A stretch of DNA of 64,000 bases from Schistocerca nitens (GCF_023898315.1 NC_064623.1:17311140-17375139), one strand, 5' to 3'. Counted from the first letter of the stretch, positions 11,515 to 23,437 are shown. Notes: a model not told the origin generated them from the sequence alone. Translations and numbers: made by a program.

Positions 11515-12941
11515 CCGTATTTACTCGAATCTAAGCCGCACTTTTTTCTGGTTTTTGTAATCAAAAAAACCGCCTGCGGCTTAGAATCGAGTGCAAAGTA
11601 AGCGGAAGTTCTGAAACATGTTGGTAGGTGCCGCCACAACTAACTTCTGCCGTCGAATATATGTAGCACTACACAGGCATGCTTTGCGGGCACAAAGATA
11701 AATACTGCCGCCAGAACCTCAGTAAATAAATTAAAAAAAAAAAAACGAAGTAACTACAAATTCCGTATTGTTCATCTTCGAAAGTAGCAGCATTTCAATG
11801 TACTACGAAAATCCGACTGGAAATACTGTTTGGGATGTTTGTCAATATTACATTCTGAATTTTTTCCTACCTGTGAGAAGAGATGGTTTCTAATAGGAAC
11901 TTTTATGAATTGTGAATCACATGCAGTATTCTCTTCACTATAAGAATAATACGAATATAAACATTTTGCCATGTATTCTTTCGTGTTTGCTGCTATCTCA
12001 TTTAAATCCTGTCTGCCTAATAAACTACGAAACTAGAGCAAGACAACAGCAAACGCGGAAGAATATGCATATCATGTCATGTTTATATTCGTATTATTCT
12101 TATGCCTAATAGTGATACAGTCAGAAATGAAGCACAGCAATTTACTAGATTTTTAAATCAAAGATGACTAATTTCTGTGCAGAATGTAACGTACTAAGGA
12201 GGCGTCTGCAAAGATTTTCAAACAGAGAAAAATTTTCGCTAAACTCTCGTTCAGAACATCTTCTATCATACGCAGTCTACTATTTGGTTCTTGTTGATCA
12301 TTATCAAAGAAAGCATCAGTGTAAGTAACAACAAATAGCAGTCTCTTGCCATTGTTTCGTGAATGAGACGATTCCTCTTTTTTTATTGTAAGCAGCGGTA
12401 GCGCGCACAAAAGCAAGCCATGCCGCGAGCGGCGACAGGTCGTAAACACTCATTATGAGAATGCAACAAACAATGCATGACACAGTACAGTAATGCATTT
12501 TCAGCATAGAGTGACGTAAACACCTATAAAAAAGAGAACGGCACTTATCAGATCAAAGAAAAATATGCAATCAATTCAAACCAAACGAAGCACATGAAAA
12601 AGGAAGGGTACCCGTATAAATACGGACGGAGCACCTGACACATAGCAATGGCTACCTGGTAAAGCTTAACTGCTAAGCTTACGACTCGAACCAAACTACT
12701 GTAACTGTATAGTCATTCATTCGACCTAAATTGTGTTTCATATTACAATGGACCAACTTTGTTTCGATTTGGAGGTGCGGCCTAAAACTTTTCTCTCCTC
12801 TTGAATTTCGAGTCTCAAATTTCAGATGCGGCTTAGATTCGGGAAAATTTTTTTTCCTTATTTCGAGTCTCATTTTTCAGGTGCGGCTTAGATTCGAGTG
12901 CGGCTTAGATTCGAGTGCGGCTTAGATTCGAGTAAATACGG
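11515..12941. mobile_element. Non-coding TIR transposon (CCGTATTTACTCGAATC ends)
   Basis: Terminal inverted repeats begin ccgtatttactcgaatctaa on the left and end ttagattcgagtaaatacgg on the right. TA flanks both ends (11513-11514 and 12942-12943). It splits the Penelope-like coding region: HTALVN on one side, the conserved downstream block on the other. At the right end the unit tgcggcttagattcgag is repeated in tandem three to four times. Short open frames inside show no recognised domain, so this looks non-autonomous. The superfamily is uncertain; TA flanks would suit Tc1/mariner but do not prove it. Confidence 0.7.
11937..12112. repeat. Internal imperfect palindrome
   Basis: The segment ataagaataatacgaatata near 11941 reappears as its reverse complement near 12082-12101. 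Imperfect pairing continues inward through cgtgtttgctg and cctgtctgcctaataaacta and their complements. Folded, it would be a long hairpin in the middle of the TIR element. Confidence 0.7.
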
Positions 12942-14384
12942 TAATTCACCAAAGCAGTGTGATCAAATGCAGGTTTAGGGCTGAAAGTGATGCCCTTAGA
13001 TAATACAGATAATTCAGGAGGGAAGAGTGCTTTAGATGAGAGGTTAAGGACACTGTACTGTTGTGACTGGTTCTTAGGACTACGAGTTATTCTTGGTGTG
13101 GGAGGCAGTGGTAAAGGCTGTGGGATGTTAAGGAGGTTGGCCAAGCTCAGTTTGTAGGAGAGGAGTGGTGGTTGATGGCGTGGCTGTTTAGGGAGCTCCA
13201 GAGGGATAGGAAAGGAAATACCACTTTTAAGGTAGTTTAGAAGAATGTGGGATAACTTTTTGAAGTGAAGTCGGGCATGTTGATGCAGTTTGAAGTTGGC
13301 TTGGTAGATGATACCATTCAAGGAAACATGAGTGGCGGATAACTGCAGGATTTTGTAGAAGGAGAGAAGTCTGGTAGAGTGGAAATTTGCTGATGATGAG
13401 GCATACAGCTCACAGGTTAACCAGGTAAGAGCAAGAGATTGCTGTATTTGAAAGTGTAGAAGAGTCTGGTGTAGGGTAGGATTGCATCCAGAAACTGGGA
13501 CTTTCAATGTTAGGCCTTTTGGAGTAACTCAGGTTTCAAGAAACAGAATGTGAGACCTTAGTTTTGATAGTGCAAAGGCATGTTTTCGAAAAGAACTGAT
13601 GTAATATGAGATGGGATATATCATGGCAAGAGAGGACAATTTGGAGAGTTAGAAATTGTGAGAGTGGCACAAAAAAATAAAGAAATAACCAGAGGGTGGA
13701 AAAGATAGAAAAACAAAAAAGTAAGGAAAAACGTCAGAAAAATTAGAAAAATTCGTACGGAAATTTTTAATAAGTGGTCAATCTGTATTGATATGAAAAA
13801 TGATAAAAAGAAAAAAATTGATCGGAAAAGTCATGAAAACAGACAAAATTTTAGAAACTGGATAAACAGAAAGCGAAAGTCATAGGAGAAAATGTAAACT
13901 AATTAGCTTGGCAATTAAAGTGACATACGAAAAAGCAATAAAAGTCAATCGGAATGGTTTGCCAAAAAACAATCGCACAAAAATGTGAAAGAACTATGTA
14001 TAAATAAGATAAGTGGATGGTGGAAAAGAAAATAGCTTTCAGATTTGTGAATAAATTGGCGAAAGACAATCAGGAGAAGGCCATGCAGTGTGATGAACCG
14101 TAAGTTATTGTATGTACATTCGTAAATGACAATGGAATTGCTATCTGCAAATAAAAATGAAAATGGACCTACCTACAAGCACGGAAATCGGTATTGGAGA
14201 AGATGTAGGGGCAAAGTGTTGATTAATCTTTGTGATATAGATAAATAAATGAATGGATTAGCATGTAAGGTAGAAAATTGATCACAGTTTGAACAAGACA
14301 GACGACAATAAAGACTGACAAGAGGATTAAATGAGAAGGAATGATGGCTACATGGGCTAATATAACAACAAAAATAACTAGCAA

Positions 14385-15633
14385 TACAACATGTCCTTGG
14401 TTCTCGCCACCCACCTGGTCTTAATTTATATTAATTTCTTCCATCTCAGCTTTTCTGCACTGTAAATACTCTTCGATTCACTCCGTTTTATAAGGGGTGT
14501 TCAAAAAGAAATGAGCCAGAGGCATAATTACAGAAATCAGTACCTGTATGTTAGAAGTATTGACCCTGGCTGTTGAGACATTTATCCCACTGTGACACAA
14601 GGAGGTGAATGGCTGTCTCATAAAATTCCCGGGTCTGCAATGTTAACTAGTTCCGCACATACAGCTGGACATCGTCGTCAGAGGTGAATTGTTTGCCCCT
14701 CGGAGCCTTTTTAAGGGAACCAAAAATGGCGTAATCACAGGGAGAGAGGTCCAGACAAAATAGATGGTGGCCGAGAACCTTCCATTTGAATTTCTGCAGG
14801 AGTGCTTTGCAGTGTCATGGAGCAGAATGACCCCACAGGTGAGATTGCCTTGTCGTTTTGATTTGATCACTTGGCGAAGTGTGATCAAGGTTTGTGGGTA
14901 ATGCTGGCCATTCACTGTTGTCCTGTGCTGCAGGAAGTGAGTCAGAAGGGGGCCATCTTGGTCAAAGAAGAAAATCAGCATAACAAATCACCTCGGACAA
15001 CGATGTCCAGCTGTACATGCGAAACTGGTTAACATCACAGCCCTGGGATTTTTACGAGGCGGCCATTCACCGCCTTGTCACAGTGGGACAATTGTCTCAA
15101 CAGCCAGGGTCAATACTTCTAACATATGGGTACTGGTTTCTGTAATTATGGCTCCGGCTCGGCTCGGCTCATTTCTTTTTGAATGCCCCTTATAGTTTCC
15201 TACATCTTTCATTGTCTTTCCTGTCTGTTTTTCACCACCTCCTCCACCTCTGTTACATACAATGCTCTCAGCTTTTCACTCTTATTAACTCGTGCACAAT
15301 GTTTAAGTAATAATTTCTGTCTTGCATATCACCATCTTCCACCTATAAGCTCTCAGGCTTTCAAATGTCGTCTGATGCAGTCCCCAACAATCAGACTTTA
15401 CTTCTCATACCATACAGCAAGTCTCCCCTGACCCGGGGTTCTGGGTGACTTTCCCAAAGTCTACCCCTTTTCCTAGACCTCTCCAATCCTTTTCCTTTAC
15501 CATTTTTCCTTCCTCTTCAATCCTTGCGCCTGAAGAAGGAGCCACTGGCTCTGAAAGCTTGCCAATCAACAGTCTTTCATGTGTGTGTTCTGCCACCACT
15601 TGGTGAGTAGATTTTTTATCTATCGAATTAAAT
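14385..15633. repeat. Right inverted arm of the Penelope-like element, interrupted
   Basis: Counterpart of 9005-9560. The inner part is 14385-14490 (caacatgtccttggttctcg, ccacccacctggtc) and the outer part 15193-15633, split at a TA by the mariner at 14493-15190. The outer part contains gcctgaagaaggagccactg and gcttgccaatcaacagtct. Confidence 0.7.
14493..15190 (-). mobile_element. Internally deleted mariner with about 150-base inverted ends
   Basis: TA-flanked; ends are aggggtgttcaaaaagaaat and its near complement atttctttttgaatgcccct. The inverted homology continues through agaagtattgaccctggctg. Minus-strand remnants of a mariner transposase are visible: FFFDQDGPLLTHFLQHRTTV, LRQVIKSKRQGNLTCGVIL then LLHDTAKHS, the second catalytic Asp context, with later pieces DLSPCDYAIFGSLKK in a shifted frame. 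The helix-turn-helix and the first catalytic Asp region are missing, so it is an internally deleted, non-autonomous copy. It is inserted in the right arm of the Penelope-like element. Confidence 0.75.
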
Positions 15634-16660
15634 AATTTTATCAGTAATTGATTGTTTCTATTGCAAATACATTTTGATGCACACTCTTGTTTCGTCTAGA
15701 GGTATGTAGGCTGTGTTTATTGATGGAAGTAAAAGTCTGTACACGGGTTGGACAAAATATAAACCCTTGAATAAATGTGGTGTAGAGCCACATTTTTGTA
15801 TCAGAGAAAAAGCGTACGTTTTCCAAGGGGTCGGTTGTATAATTACTGAATTGCTATCAGTGGGATAGTATACGGTTCCTTCTATTAAAATTGTTAAAAT
15901 TCCTTGAGAGTTTCATGAGGGGGGCAATGGTCCTTTAATGTTTCTCCAACAAGACCACAGCAGTGGAAACATTCAAATTTGTCGAATGTGAAGGTCAAGA
16001 TAGATTGTTATTTCATTCTCAAGTTCAGTCAACCAGTTTTGCTCATTTCCAGTGCCATCTGAGATTTTTATCTTCTTGGAAATCAGATAACAACTCTACC
16101 AATAGTGTTTGATGTTTTGGAATTCACATTACACGGTTTTGATTGGCATTCTGTGTAAGATTCTCTTCCTCTGTCTATCATTTCACAAAAACATTGTAAG
16201 TGCACACTTATCTCTCTTATCTTGCAGTGTTATGTGAATAATTGTTCAAAGTGATGTGACCATATATTTTCTTCAGTTCAGTGCAAGATAAAATGGACAA
16301 ACAAATTCCAACTACAGTGAAACCCCAATTTTACATTTTTGTGCGGTCCAGGGCATACGAATTTATCGCGCGGAATTGTGAAAAACATAAAATCAGAGAA
16401 TGTATAATCGAGTTCCACTGTATGCGATTTACACAAAGTTCTTCAAAGAAACCATCAGACATTTACTAATGAAAATTCTATGAGCTTCCTATTTTCTCTG
16501 TGGCCATTTTTTCGGGCACTCTCCTCAGCAGGTGGCCGTGACAGTATGATGATATTAAATACCTCAATGTAAGTCTGAAATTTCTGATGCGAACTGCCAG
16601 GGTGTAACGTGTTTCAGGAGGTATCTTCAACATCAAAATCCTTCAGCAACATCCTGTATA
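15634..16660. other. Intron 2, no recognised feature
   Basis: AT-rich single-copy-looking sequence. No coding frame or repeat end was recognised. Confidence 0.4.
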
Positions 16661-17338
16661 CACTGTATGATCAGAAGTATCCAGATGCCTGTACATAATC
16701 TCGAATTGACCACCAAATGTTACAGAGAGGTGTACTGATTAGTATAAAAGGAAGTAGGGACTATTGTTCTCTTAGTAGAGGAGCAGTAACAGCAGAACAG
16801 GTCAGTCAGCGGAGCTAAATGACTTAGAATGTGGACTTGTCATTGGATGTCGACTGAGTGACAAATCTATTGAGAACATTTTAACTCTTCTAAAGCTGCC
16901 AAGTTGGTGATGCGATTATGAAGTGGAAACGCAAAGGAACAATCACAGCTAAACTGAGACCTGACGGACAGAGGCATTCGAGCATTGCGGAGTGTGTTGT
17001 AAAAAAATGTGAAATTACTGGAAAGAATCACTTATTAGTTTCAAAGAATGGGTACAATGGTCGAGCAGCTTCTCATACGTCAACACGTTCCTGTTGTCAG
17101 TGCTAAACCATGCTTGAGATAGTGTAAAGGGCAATGCCACTGGAAAGTGGATGACTGGCCACAAATGATTTGGAATGACAAATCATGATACTATTCCCTG
17201 TGTCAGTCGCATGGAAGGTTTTTGGTTTGGCAAATGTGCGGAGAACATTACTTGCCCATTATGTGTAGTGTGAACAGTGAAGTACAGAGGGGTTGGTGTT
17301 ACGGATTGGGAGTGTTTCCTACAGGTTGTGTATGGTCC

Positions 17339-17378
<40 letters not shown>

Positions 17379-17791
17379 GTTAAAAAACAAAGTGTGAAAG
17401 GATAGGAACACTTTTTCCAGCATTGAGTACTGTGTATGACAGAGGAACAGTTTGGAGACGATCACCATTTGTATTAGCTTGACAGTGCACCCTGTCATAC
17501 AGCAGCATCTGAGAGGTAGTGGTCTGTAGGCAGTAACATTCCTGAAATGGACTGGCCTGCAAAGAGCCCCAACCTGCATCCAGGAGGGCACCTTTAGGAT
17601 GAGTTAAAACATTGACTTCACTCCATATTGCATTCTCCATGACTGCATTGACTAGATTGTGCTCTTGAGGAAGAAATCGCTGCTGTTCCTTCATAGACAT
17701 TCAGACACCTCAATGTGCATAAAGCTGAAGGGCTGTCATGCTCCATACTGATGTCCACTAAATCTGTCTGAGTATTCCTGATCAGATAGTG
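16661..17791 (+). mobile_element. Degenerate Tc1-like transposon
   Basis: Ends are cactgtatgatcagaagtat (left) and the near complement of cactatctgatcagga (right), each next to TA, giving a 1.13-kb element. Decayed + strand Tc1 coding remains: LNDLECGLVIGCRLSDKSI (N-terminal helix region, about 16820), DDWPQMIWNDKS (first catalytic Asp context, about 17150) and HGRFLVWQMCGEHYLP. Many stops and a microsatellite are present. It is inactive. Confidence 0.7.
17339..17377. repeat. (ATT)n microsatellite
   Basis: Thirteen or so trinucleotide units inside the Tc1 relic; on the minus strand this gives a meaningless poly-Asn frame. Confidence 0.95.
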
Positions 17792-17820
17792 TATGCTGTT
17801 GTGACATCAGATACAGTAAC

Positions 17821-19276
17821 CAGGGTGTATGCACTTCGGGACAACCATAAAATCCAGGAAAAACATTCAAATTTTTTAGAATTTGGGGAAATTTTCATTG
17901 TTTTAATTTCCAATTAAATTTTTGTCATATGCACTGCTAAGAACTGATACTCTAATAAAGAATTTTACTTTGGCCTGTTATTGCAGAATAATACTGCAGC
18001 AAAAAAACACAAACGAGAAGTCAACATCAAAATAAAATTTCATTTGCAAAGAAAATGCGGCATTTACAACAAAATGAACTGCACACACAAGCTGTCTACC
18101 GACAGCGAAATGAGTCAAAGATTTTAGGACAAAGATTGTGCAACACTGTGTAACAACAAATTGCGTTCAATGAGCGTGAGGTCTCAGCTGTTTAGATTTA
18201 TAAGATGTCATGGGAAAACATTGCGATTGGTTGATTGAGAAGCGTTACTTTCAAAGTAAATTTCCTTTCACGCAAGATGATTTATGTTACACGTGAGAAT
18301 ATGCGATTAATTTCTTAAATCGTGGAATATTTGACCCTCATTCATAACTTAATATTTTGAGAACTAGCAGCATAGAAAAATTTTGGGCCCAGAAGACCAG
18401 CCATTTATGCAATTATTGAAAACTTGCCAACCAATCAGTGTTTGATATATCTTAAAGGGTAACATGCTAAAAAACTCAAAGCTTGTACACTAGTTTTTTC
18501 ATATTTATTTTAGATCTTTCAATGATTACAAATTATGCAGTAACAGTGGCAAAAATTATAATTATCCTTACAAAAAAAAGTGCGAAGTGAACTCTTCAGC
18601 AACTTCACACTCAGTTGACTTTTATGTGGAAAAGTTGAAGTCGTTGTCAGAACATTGATTCAGCCAGGTAGTCCACAAAACTTTCGGTGCATGGCAGTGA
18701 AATTTATAATTTGCATGTCATAAATATTCAGCTGTTGAAATTTAAGCTGTGCTCTAAGAATTCTATCTAATCACACCCTCGGAAAAAATTGCAAAAAAAT
18801 TTTGGTGACCGATATTATAAGAGATAACAGCTTAGCTTATCACATAGCTATAATGAATGTGTATCAATTTAATCCATAACTTTTCCTATTTGTGTGTTCG
18901 CGTTACTTAACAGTGATGCTGCTATTGGCCAACGAAGTCACAAGTGCTATGCTTTGAATATGACTCACTGGAGTCTTTGATTTCAGTGCTTTGAAAGCTA
19001 CCATGCTGTAATTGGTGCAGTTTGTATTGATACTTTGATAATATGAAAATATGCAGGGTACATGTTGCGGCACATCAGAGACCGTTCCAAAATGCGTTGT
19101 GTTTTGCTGGGTTTCATTTCTTAAGGTGCTGGGAAGTTCCATGGCGGTATGTAATACCTTTACCATTGAAAGGATGTTACACTCTACACTTCCAAGGGAA
19201 AGTATATTGTCACTTGACATTATTTTCAACTGGGAAAAACTGGGTATTAGTTTTTCTTGTCTGTGTATACACCCTG
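17821..19276. mobile_element. Non-coding TIR element, CAGGGTGTAT family, copy 1
   Basis: Begins cagggtgtatgcac and ends gtgtatacaccctg, and is flanked on both sides by GTAAC (17816-17820 and 19277-19281), a possible 5-base target duplication. The body is homologous to 23438-25979: shared strings include agaactgatactctaa, aaagaattttactttggcc and gaaaatatgcag. No transposase was recognised. The superfamily is unknown to me. Confidence 0.65.
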
Positions 19277-20217
19277 GTAACTCTGTTGTACTAGTGAGCT
19301 TAGGACTGTTATTCTCAGTACATCAATTAAACTGAGTGCAGACAATTTTTGTGTGATGAAAATTTGCAACATATATGATCGTTGATGTGGTTGCAGCGCG
19401 GAAAATTTCCAAGGTTGTCACTGTCAAAATTGAAGGGGTGGGGGGGCTGTGTTGTTATGGCTGGTCAGTCCTTATGTTCTGGAAGTGAAATTCAAAGTTT
19501 TGCTGATGGGTGCATTTAAAGGGGGGGGGGGGGGGGGCAGTGTTACTATAGCCTAATTAAATTACTAATTAGTTGATAGTTCACACTTCACTGCCAGAGC
19601 TTGCCAGTTCTCCACAATGAAGTGATTGGTTACTTGCAGTTTTTGAGAAGTGTGGTGAACATGAAAAATCTTTAAACTCTGCCAGCAATCCATTTAACTG
19701 TCACGAGCTGCAGAAGCTGAAAACACATCCTATCCTTGTGCAGTCTGCTTTCTATTATCTGAATCTTAGCTTTGGTGCAGGTGAGAGCCAATGTGGCACT
19801 GCTTTAATGCTGTGTGAGAAACATGAAATTACTGGCTCTTTCCTCCCTGAGGAAAGAACTAACGGTACCTATAGGTGGGTATAATTTCCACTGATAATTG
19901 TTCGTATCAGCAGTACTTGGAATTTTATCTACTAAATGTGGTAAATAATAATAAGCCATTCTCTTTCCATGTAAATTTAGAATCATCAACTGAATTTTCC
20001 TTTTGATACATCCCTGCAAATTGTTCCAGATATGATAGAAAAGCCTCACAAGCAAGTGTGTTCATTTTGCCCAACCCGATCCTCTTACGTTACCTATTAA
20101 TGTTCTGGTCTATTTGTTTTTATCTTGGATTTCCCTGAATAATTGTAGAAAACTAAGCTATACGTGCTCGTAGTGTGATCCAATGAAAATTTAAAAATAT
20201 GAATCTGTTGTTGCCAG
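19277..20217. other. Intron 2, right part
   Basis: Contains a poly-G run (about 19520-19538) and no recognised gene. It ends at the acceptor ttgccag before exon C; the pyrimidine tract there is short. Confidence 0.45.
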
Positions 20218-20346
20218 GTGGACATTCTTCCACTAACGAAGTTACAGAAGATGCTCACAACTGCTCTACCGAATACGAAGATAAAGATTCTGAAAGTTGC
20301 GTTCCAAGCGACGTGGCGGCAGTACATATCAGAGACAGATTTCTGA
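20218..20346 (+). CDS. Leucine-rich-repeat protein, last coding exon C
   Basis: After the acceptor ctgttgttgccag (ending 20217) a phase-0 frame of 42 codons ends in TGA at 20344-20346. It reads VDILPLTKLQKMLTTALPNT, then KIKILKVAFQATWRQYISET and DF. The leucine pattern and the amphipathic character fit the C-terminal cap of an LRR protein. The phase matches exon B, which ends TPGAPQ. The acceptor is weaker than the other two and a different frame across it stays open to 20381, so the exon is slightly less certain. Joined, exons A-C give 275 residues. Confidence 0.65.
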   Translation: MDILPLTKLQKMLTTALPNTKIKILKVAFQATWRQYISETDF

Positions 20347-21709
20347 TGGGGGGCTATGGGGAGGCGGCTCCCGGGGGCTAGAGCTGCCTTCTGAGCTTCC
20401 CAGTGCTATCGCCCACATTGCGGAAAGTTCAACCAGTGTGGATCTCTTCAACAGAAAGCCATTTTACTTGTCGGGGAAAGCCTGTGTCTTTCATGTCTCA
20501 TTCCTTAAACACTGTTGTGTGTGTAATGTGTTGGAAAATAACTGAGCTAGTGCCATTTGAATTGTTATGTTTGGTGTGTGACGGTTTTGTAAGTTGCTTG
20601 AGCACTTCTCTGCCTGCAGAGGAGAAATAGATGTGCTGGTGCAGTAACTGTGTTGCAGTGTTGCGAGTGAAAAAAGTTGCAGGAGTTGAGTGTGGATTTT
20701 GAATTTAATGTTTGAATGAGGGTGATGGAATTGTAGCACAGGATACAGTACTGAAAGATTACTGTACAGTGTTCATAAGTACTTTGGTTTCTTGTCAGTG
20801 ATCTTACGACTGAGGAGCTGTGTGCAGATTTGTATCCATTTACGAGTGAGTGTTGGGCATGTTTGTGTTGTCGTATGTCTGAATGTAACTTGATAAGAAT
20901 GGGCTGCATTCTGTGAGAATGCAGTGCTCTTCTTCCTGTGTAAATATTACGCATTTTCACTTCTTTTTCTGTCTCTTGCAATTAGTCATAAAAGGAAGCT
21001 TCAACTTGAGCCATCATTTAGTGCATAATTTGTGAAGAATAGTTAAGTAATATAAATCATTTTCAATTTCTTCAATTTTTCCTGTTTCTTTGTAGTTTTA
21101 CTCATGATTTAATGTATACTCTTTGTAAGTGAATATATTACCTGCTATGATGAACTTTTTGCAATTTTTAGGCAGTCATGATTGATGTGCTTTCCTCTCC
21201 GATAATGGAGATTTTGTTTGCAAATGACAGTGGAAATAGAACAAGTTAATTTTTTTGTTTTGGAATCCATCTCCTTGGGAACATGCTTACCTGGATTGAT
21301 AAAAAGCAATTTTCATGTACAAATTTCTGGACCTTCATATTGTATCTTTTTTTAATTAATGTTGAGAGATTATCTATTTTGAAGTAGAAAAATTTATTTC
21401 TCCTTTCATCATGTAACTGTATTGAGAAGTTTTAAATCAGTGTAATGTATATGGAATACAGTATTGATGTGTGTAACAATAATGTGACTCTTTTCTAAAC
21501 TTATAGATTATTTCAAAGCAGACATACATATAACTAGTGATTTGTGTTTTGTTAATTACAGTGTTAAAATGTCACTTATAGGAACAGAATCTCATTGATC
21601 TTGTGACTAATTGTTGGAAGTCTTCTTGTTGCATACTATACATCATTGAAGCCTAAGCACTCCCGGCTTCCTGTTTCAGAAGTACCTGAAGCATGTTTTA
21701 AAGTTTTTG

Positions 21710-21740
<31 letters not shown>

Positions 21741-23437
21741 ATTATATATCTTTTAGACTAAACACTTTTTTAATGGGCATTTTATGTCATAGATCACTGC
21801 AATACTGTTTATTTTTCTCATCAGAATTATGACACCAAAATTCCATAAAGAGCAGTTGTGGATACGCAGTTAACACGTTTGGTTAACATTTAAGTGCAAG
21901 TAGAGAATCTTATTCTGATCAGGTATCATGTAGCACATAAGATTTGGATGTGTAGCTATTTGACATAAGTGTGAAATATGACGCAGACTTTTTATAGATA
22001 ATTTTACAGTGTAAATATAGAGGAGTTAATTAGGTGAAGTAAATATTTCATCAATTCAAAAACCACACGGAATCTTTTTTTTAGCCTCATTACATACCTT
22101 AAGTTTTGTAGATCATTCATCATGAAAAAGCATCTCTGAGCAAACTATCAAAAGTTTGCGTTCTTCTTGTAACATTGTATGAATTAAATATCTGCCTTAT
22201 ACAGAGTATCCAGTGAAAGAGATACAATCATAAATGTTTAGTATGCTAACTAAATACCTTAATTTTTCAGCAATAATAATATAAACATCGTGTGCTAGAT
22301 AATATATGTAAAATTATTGCCAAATACACCTTCTAGATCAACATTGTGATGAGCTGAATGTGGAAAACTGAGCTAAAAATCTTTAATTTTGTAGTGAAGA
22401 AACTTTTGCTATTGATCTTAATTAGTTGTATTTATATACCAATACATACTCTTCAACTTTTGAAAAATGTATGCAGTGGAAGCACAACGCTGGTTCGAAC
22501 TCCGTTAACCTTCATTCTTATATGTGATCATACCTAGGACATGTGAAAATTTCAGCAGCATCAGCCTTACTGTCATCTGTTGTTGACATCATGAACACCT
22601 TCACTAACTGTGGTTGTTCAACTGTCATTTGTGTGACCATTCTTACATTTTTTACTAAACCTCTTTCAACATATCTGTTAAAACACAAATACTGAGCAAG
22701 CCACCTTTATCATGCAATTATAGTGTGACCATCCGTTTTGATGCCGCGTCCATTTACAAATGCATGGATCGGCCCATGTCCCAAAACAAACCAGAGAATA
22801 CAGTCTCACAATGTGGCAACATTGTTGACTCATTTTTCTGTCAGTATAACTTAATGGTGAGAAGTAAGAGCTTTATTGTGGGAAACAGACAGTTGGCACA
22901 AGTGTTCAGGTTCGCTTTTAGTGGCTCTGTTGTGAACTGGAAAGTGGCAAATCCAGGCTTTGCTAGTAGGCAGCTGACATGGGCCGCTAGCAGAGGATTT
23001 CCACTGCAGTAGATATCACAGGGCTAGTGGTATAGTGATCAAATGGTGTAGGGTTCAAATCCCTATCTGGCAATCCAGTGCAGGTCTTCTGTGGGTGAAC
23101 GCCAGTTTGGTACATTTGAAAATGTGTTTGCCTCTCTTTCCTATTCTTGACATATTTGTGTTTTCTTTGTCTCATGTGACAACTGTCAATGGAACTCTTA
23201 ACATTAGTCTAGTTTCTTTCAGTTTAGAGATTGTAGGATCCAGTTTTCAGTCATGGTGCTGTGTAGAAGAAAAGCACAATGTACTATGTGTACAGTATAA
23301 GTTGGCTTTTCTCGCAGGAGTTGCTTTCAGCAGGGGAATCAGTAGTAGTATAGCTTTGTTTCTGCACAGTGTCAATCTCAGAAAACTGTTACGTTTGCAA
23401 TAAAATTCTGTAAATTGTAGCAACAAAATTTCTGTTA
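20347..23437. other. Probable 3' UTR and downstream sequence
   Basis: No further coding exon was recognised. A variant poly(A) signal ATTAAA lies at 22183-22188 and a canonical AATAAA at 23399-23404; either could end the LRR transcript. An (AT)n run lies at about 21712-21742. Most of the stretch is AT-rich and looks non-repetitive. Confidence 0.4.
23026..23095 (+). repeat. Possible tRNA-derived SINE remnant
   Basis: The string gctagtggtatagtgatc resembles an A-box half and agggttcaaatccctat is a good B box. Only about 25 bases separate them, too few for a tRNA, so this is at best a deleted tRNA-like head. Confidence 0.3.

Larger units (their letters stand above)
9501..13507 (-). pseudogene. 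Penelope-like reverse transcriptase/GIY-YIG polyprotein relic
   Basis: Read on the minus strand from right to left. An N-terminal region (13507-12945) ends LSKGITFSPKPAFDHTALVN and is then cut by the TIR element at 11515-12941. The polymerase follows: ADASIIILPADKGSTTTVVL (about 11260-11200), FLVTIDATSIYTNIPHVHG (about 10830), FRYTDDIFNLWTHG with the catalytic Asp pair (about 10530), and HATFLDVDLILTKGQIHTSV (about 10400). The C-terminal part, LYGSYTCDYPTARLAL and VIYRLLCKHFSSFIDLTTTK plus LSIRMNGHRQ (9860-9670), matches the GIY-YIG nuclease region of this family. Frameshifts separate the blocks. The enzyme would nick DNA and prime reverse transcription; this copy is inactive. Confidence 0.75.
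9005..15633 (-). mobile_element. Penelope-like retroelement with long inverted ends
   Basis: A 6.6-kb composite inside intron 2 of the LRR gene. Both ends carry the same sequence in inverted orientation: gatagataaaaaatct at 9012-9027 and its complement at 15610-15625. Homology extends inward for roughly 500 bases. Coding remnants on the minus strand identify a Penelope-like element: a reverse transcriptase with YTDD and a C-terminal GIY-YIG-like region. Two younger DNA transposons are nested in it (11515-12941 and 14493-15190). Without them the element is about 4.5 kb. Penelope-like elements are reverse-transcribing elements distinct from LINEs and LTR elements and often have complex or inverted termini. 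Confidence 0.75.

Noticed and set aside
9501..13507. Telomerase reverse transcriptase gene
   Set aside because: Penelope-like RTs are relatives of telomerase, but the GIY-YIG-like end, terminal repeats and decay fit a mobile element.
17319..17591. Poly-Asn protein on the minus strand
   Set aside because: It is the (ATT)n microsatellite inside a Tc1 relic.
20199..20381. Alternative frame across exon C (60 codons)
   Set aside because: It begins before the splice acceptor, does not match the phase of exon B and its composition is not LRR-like.
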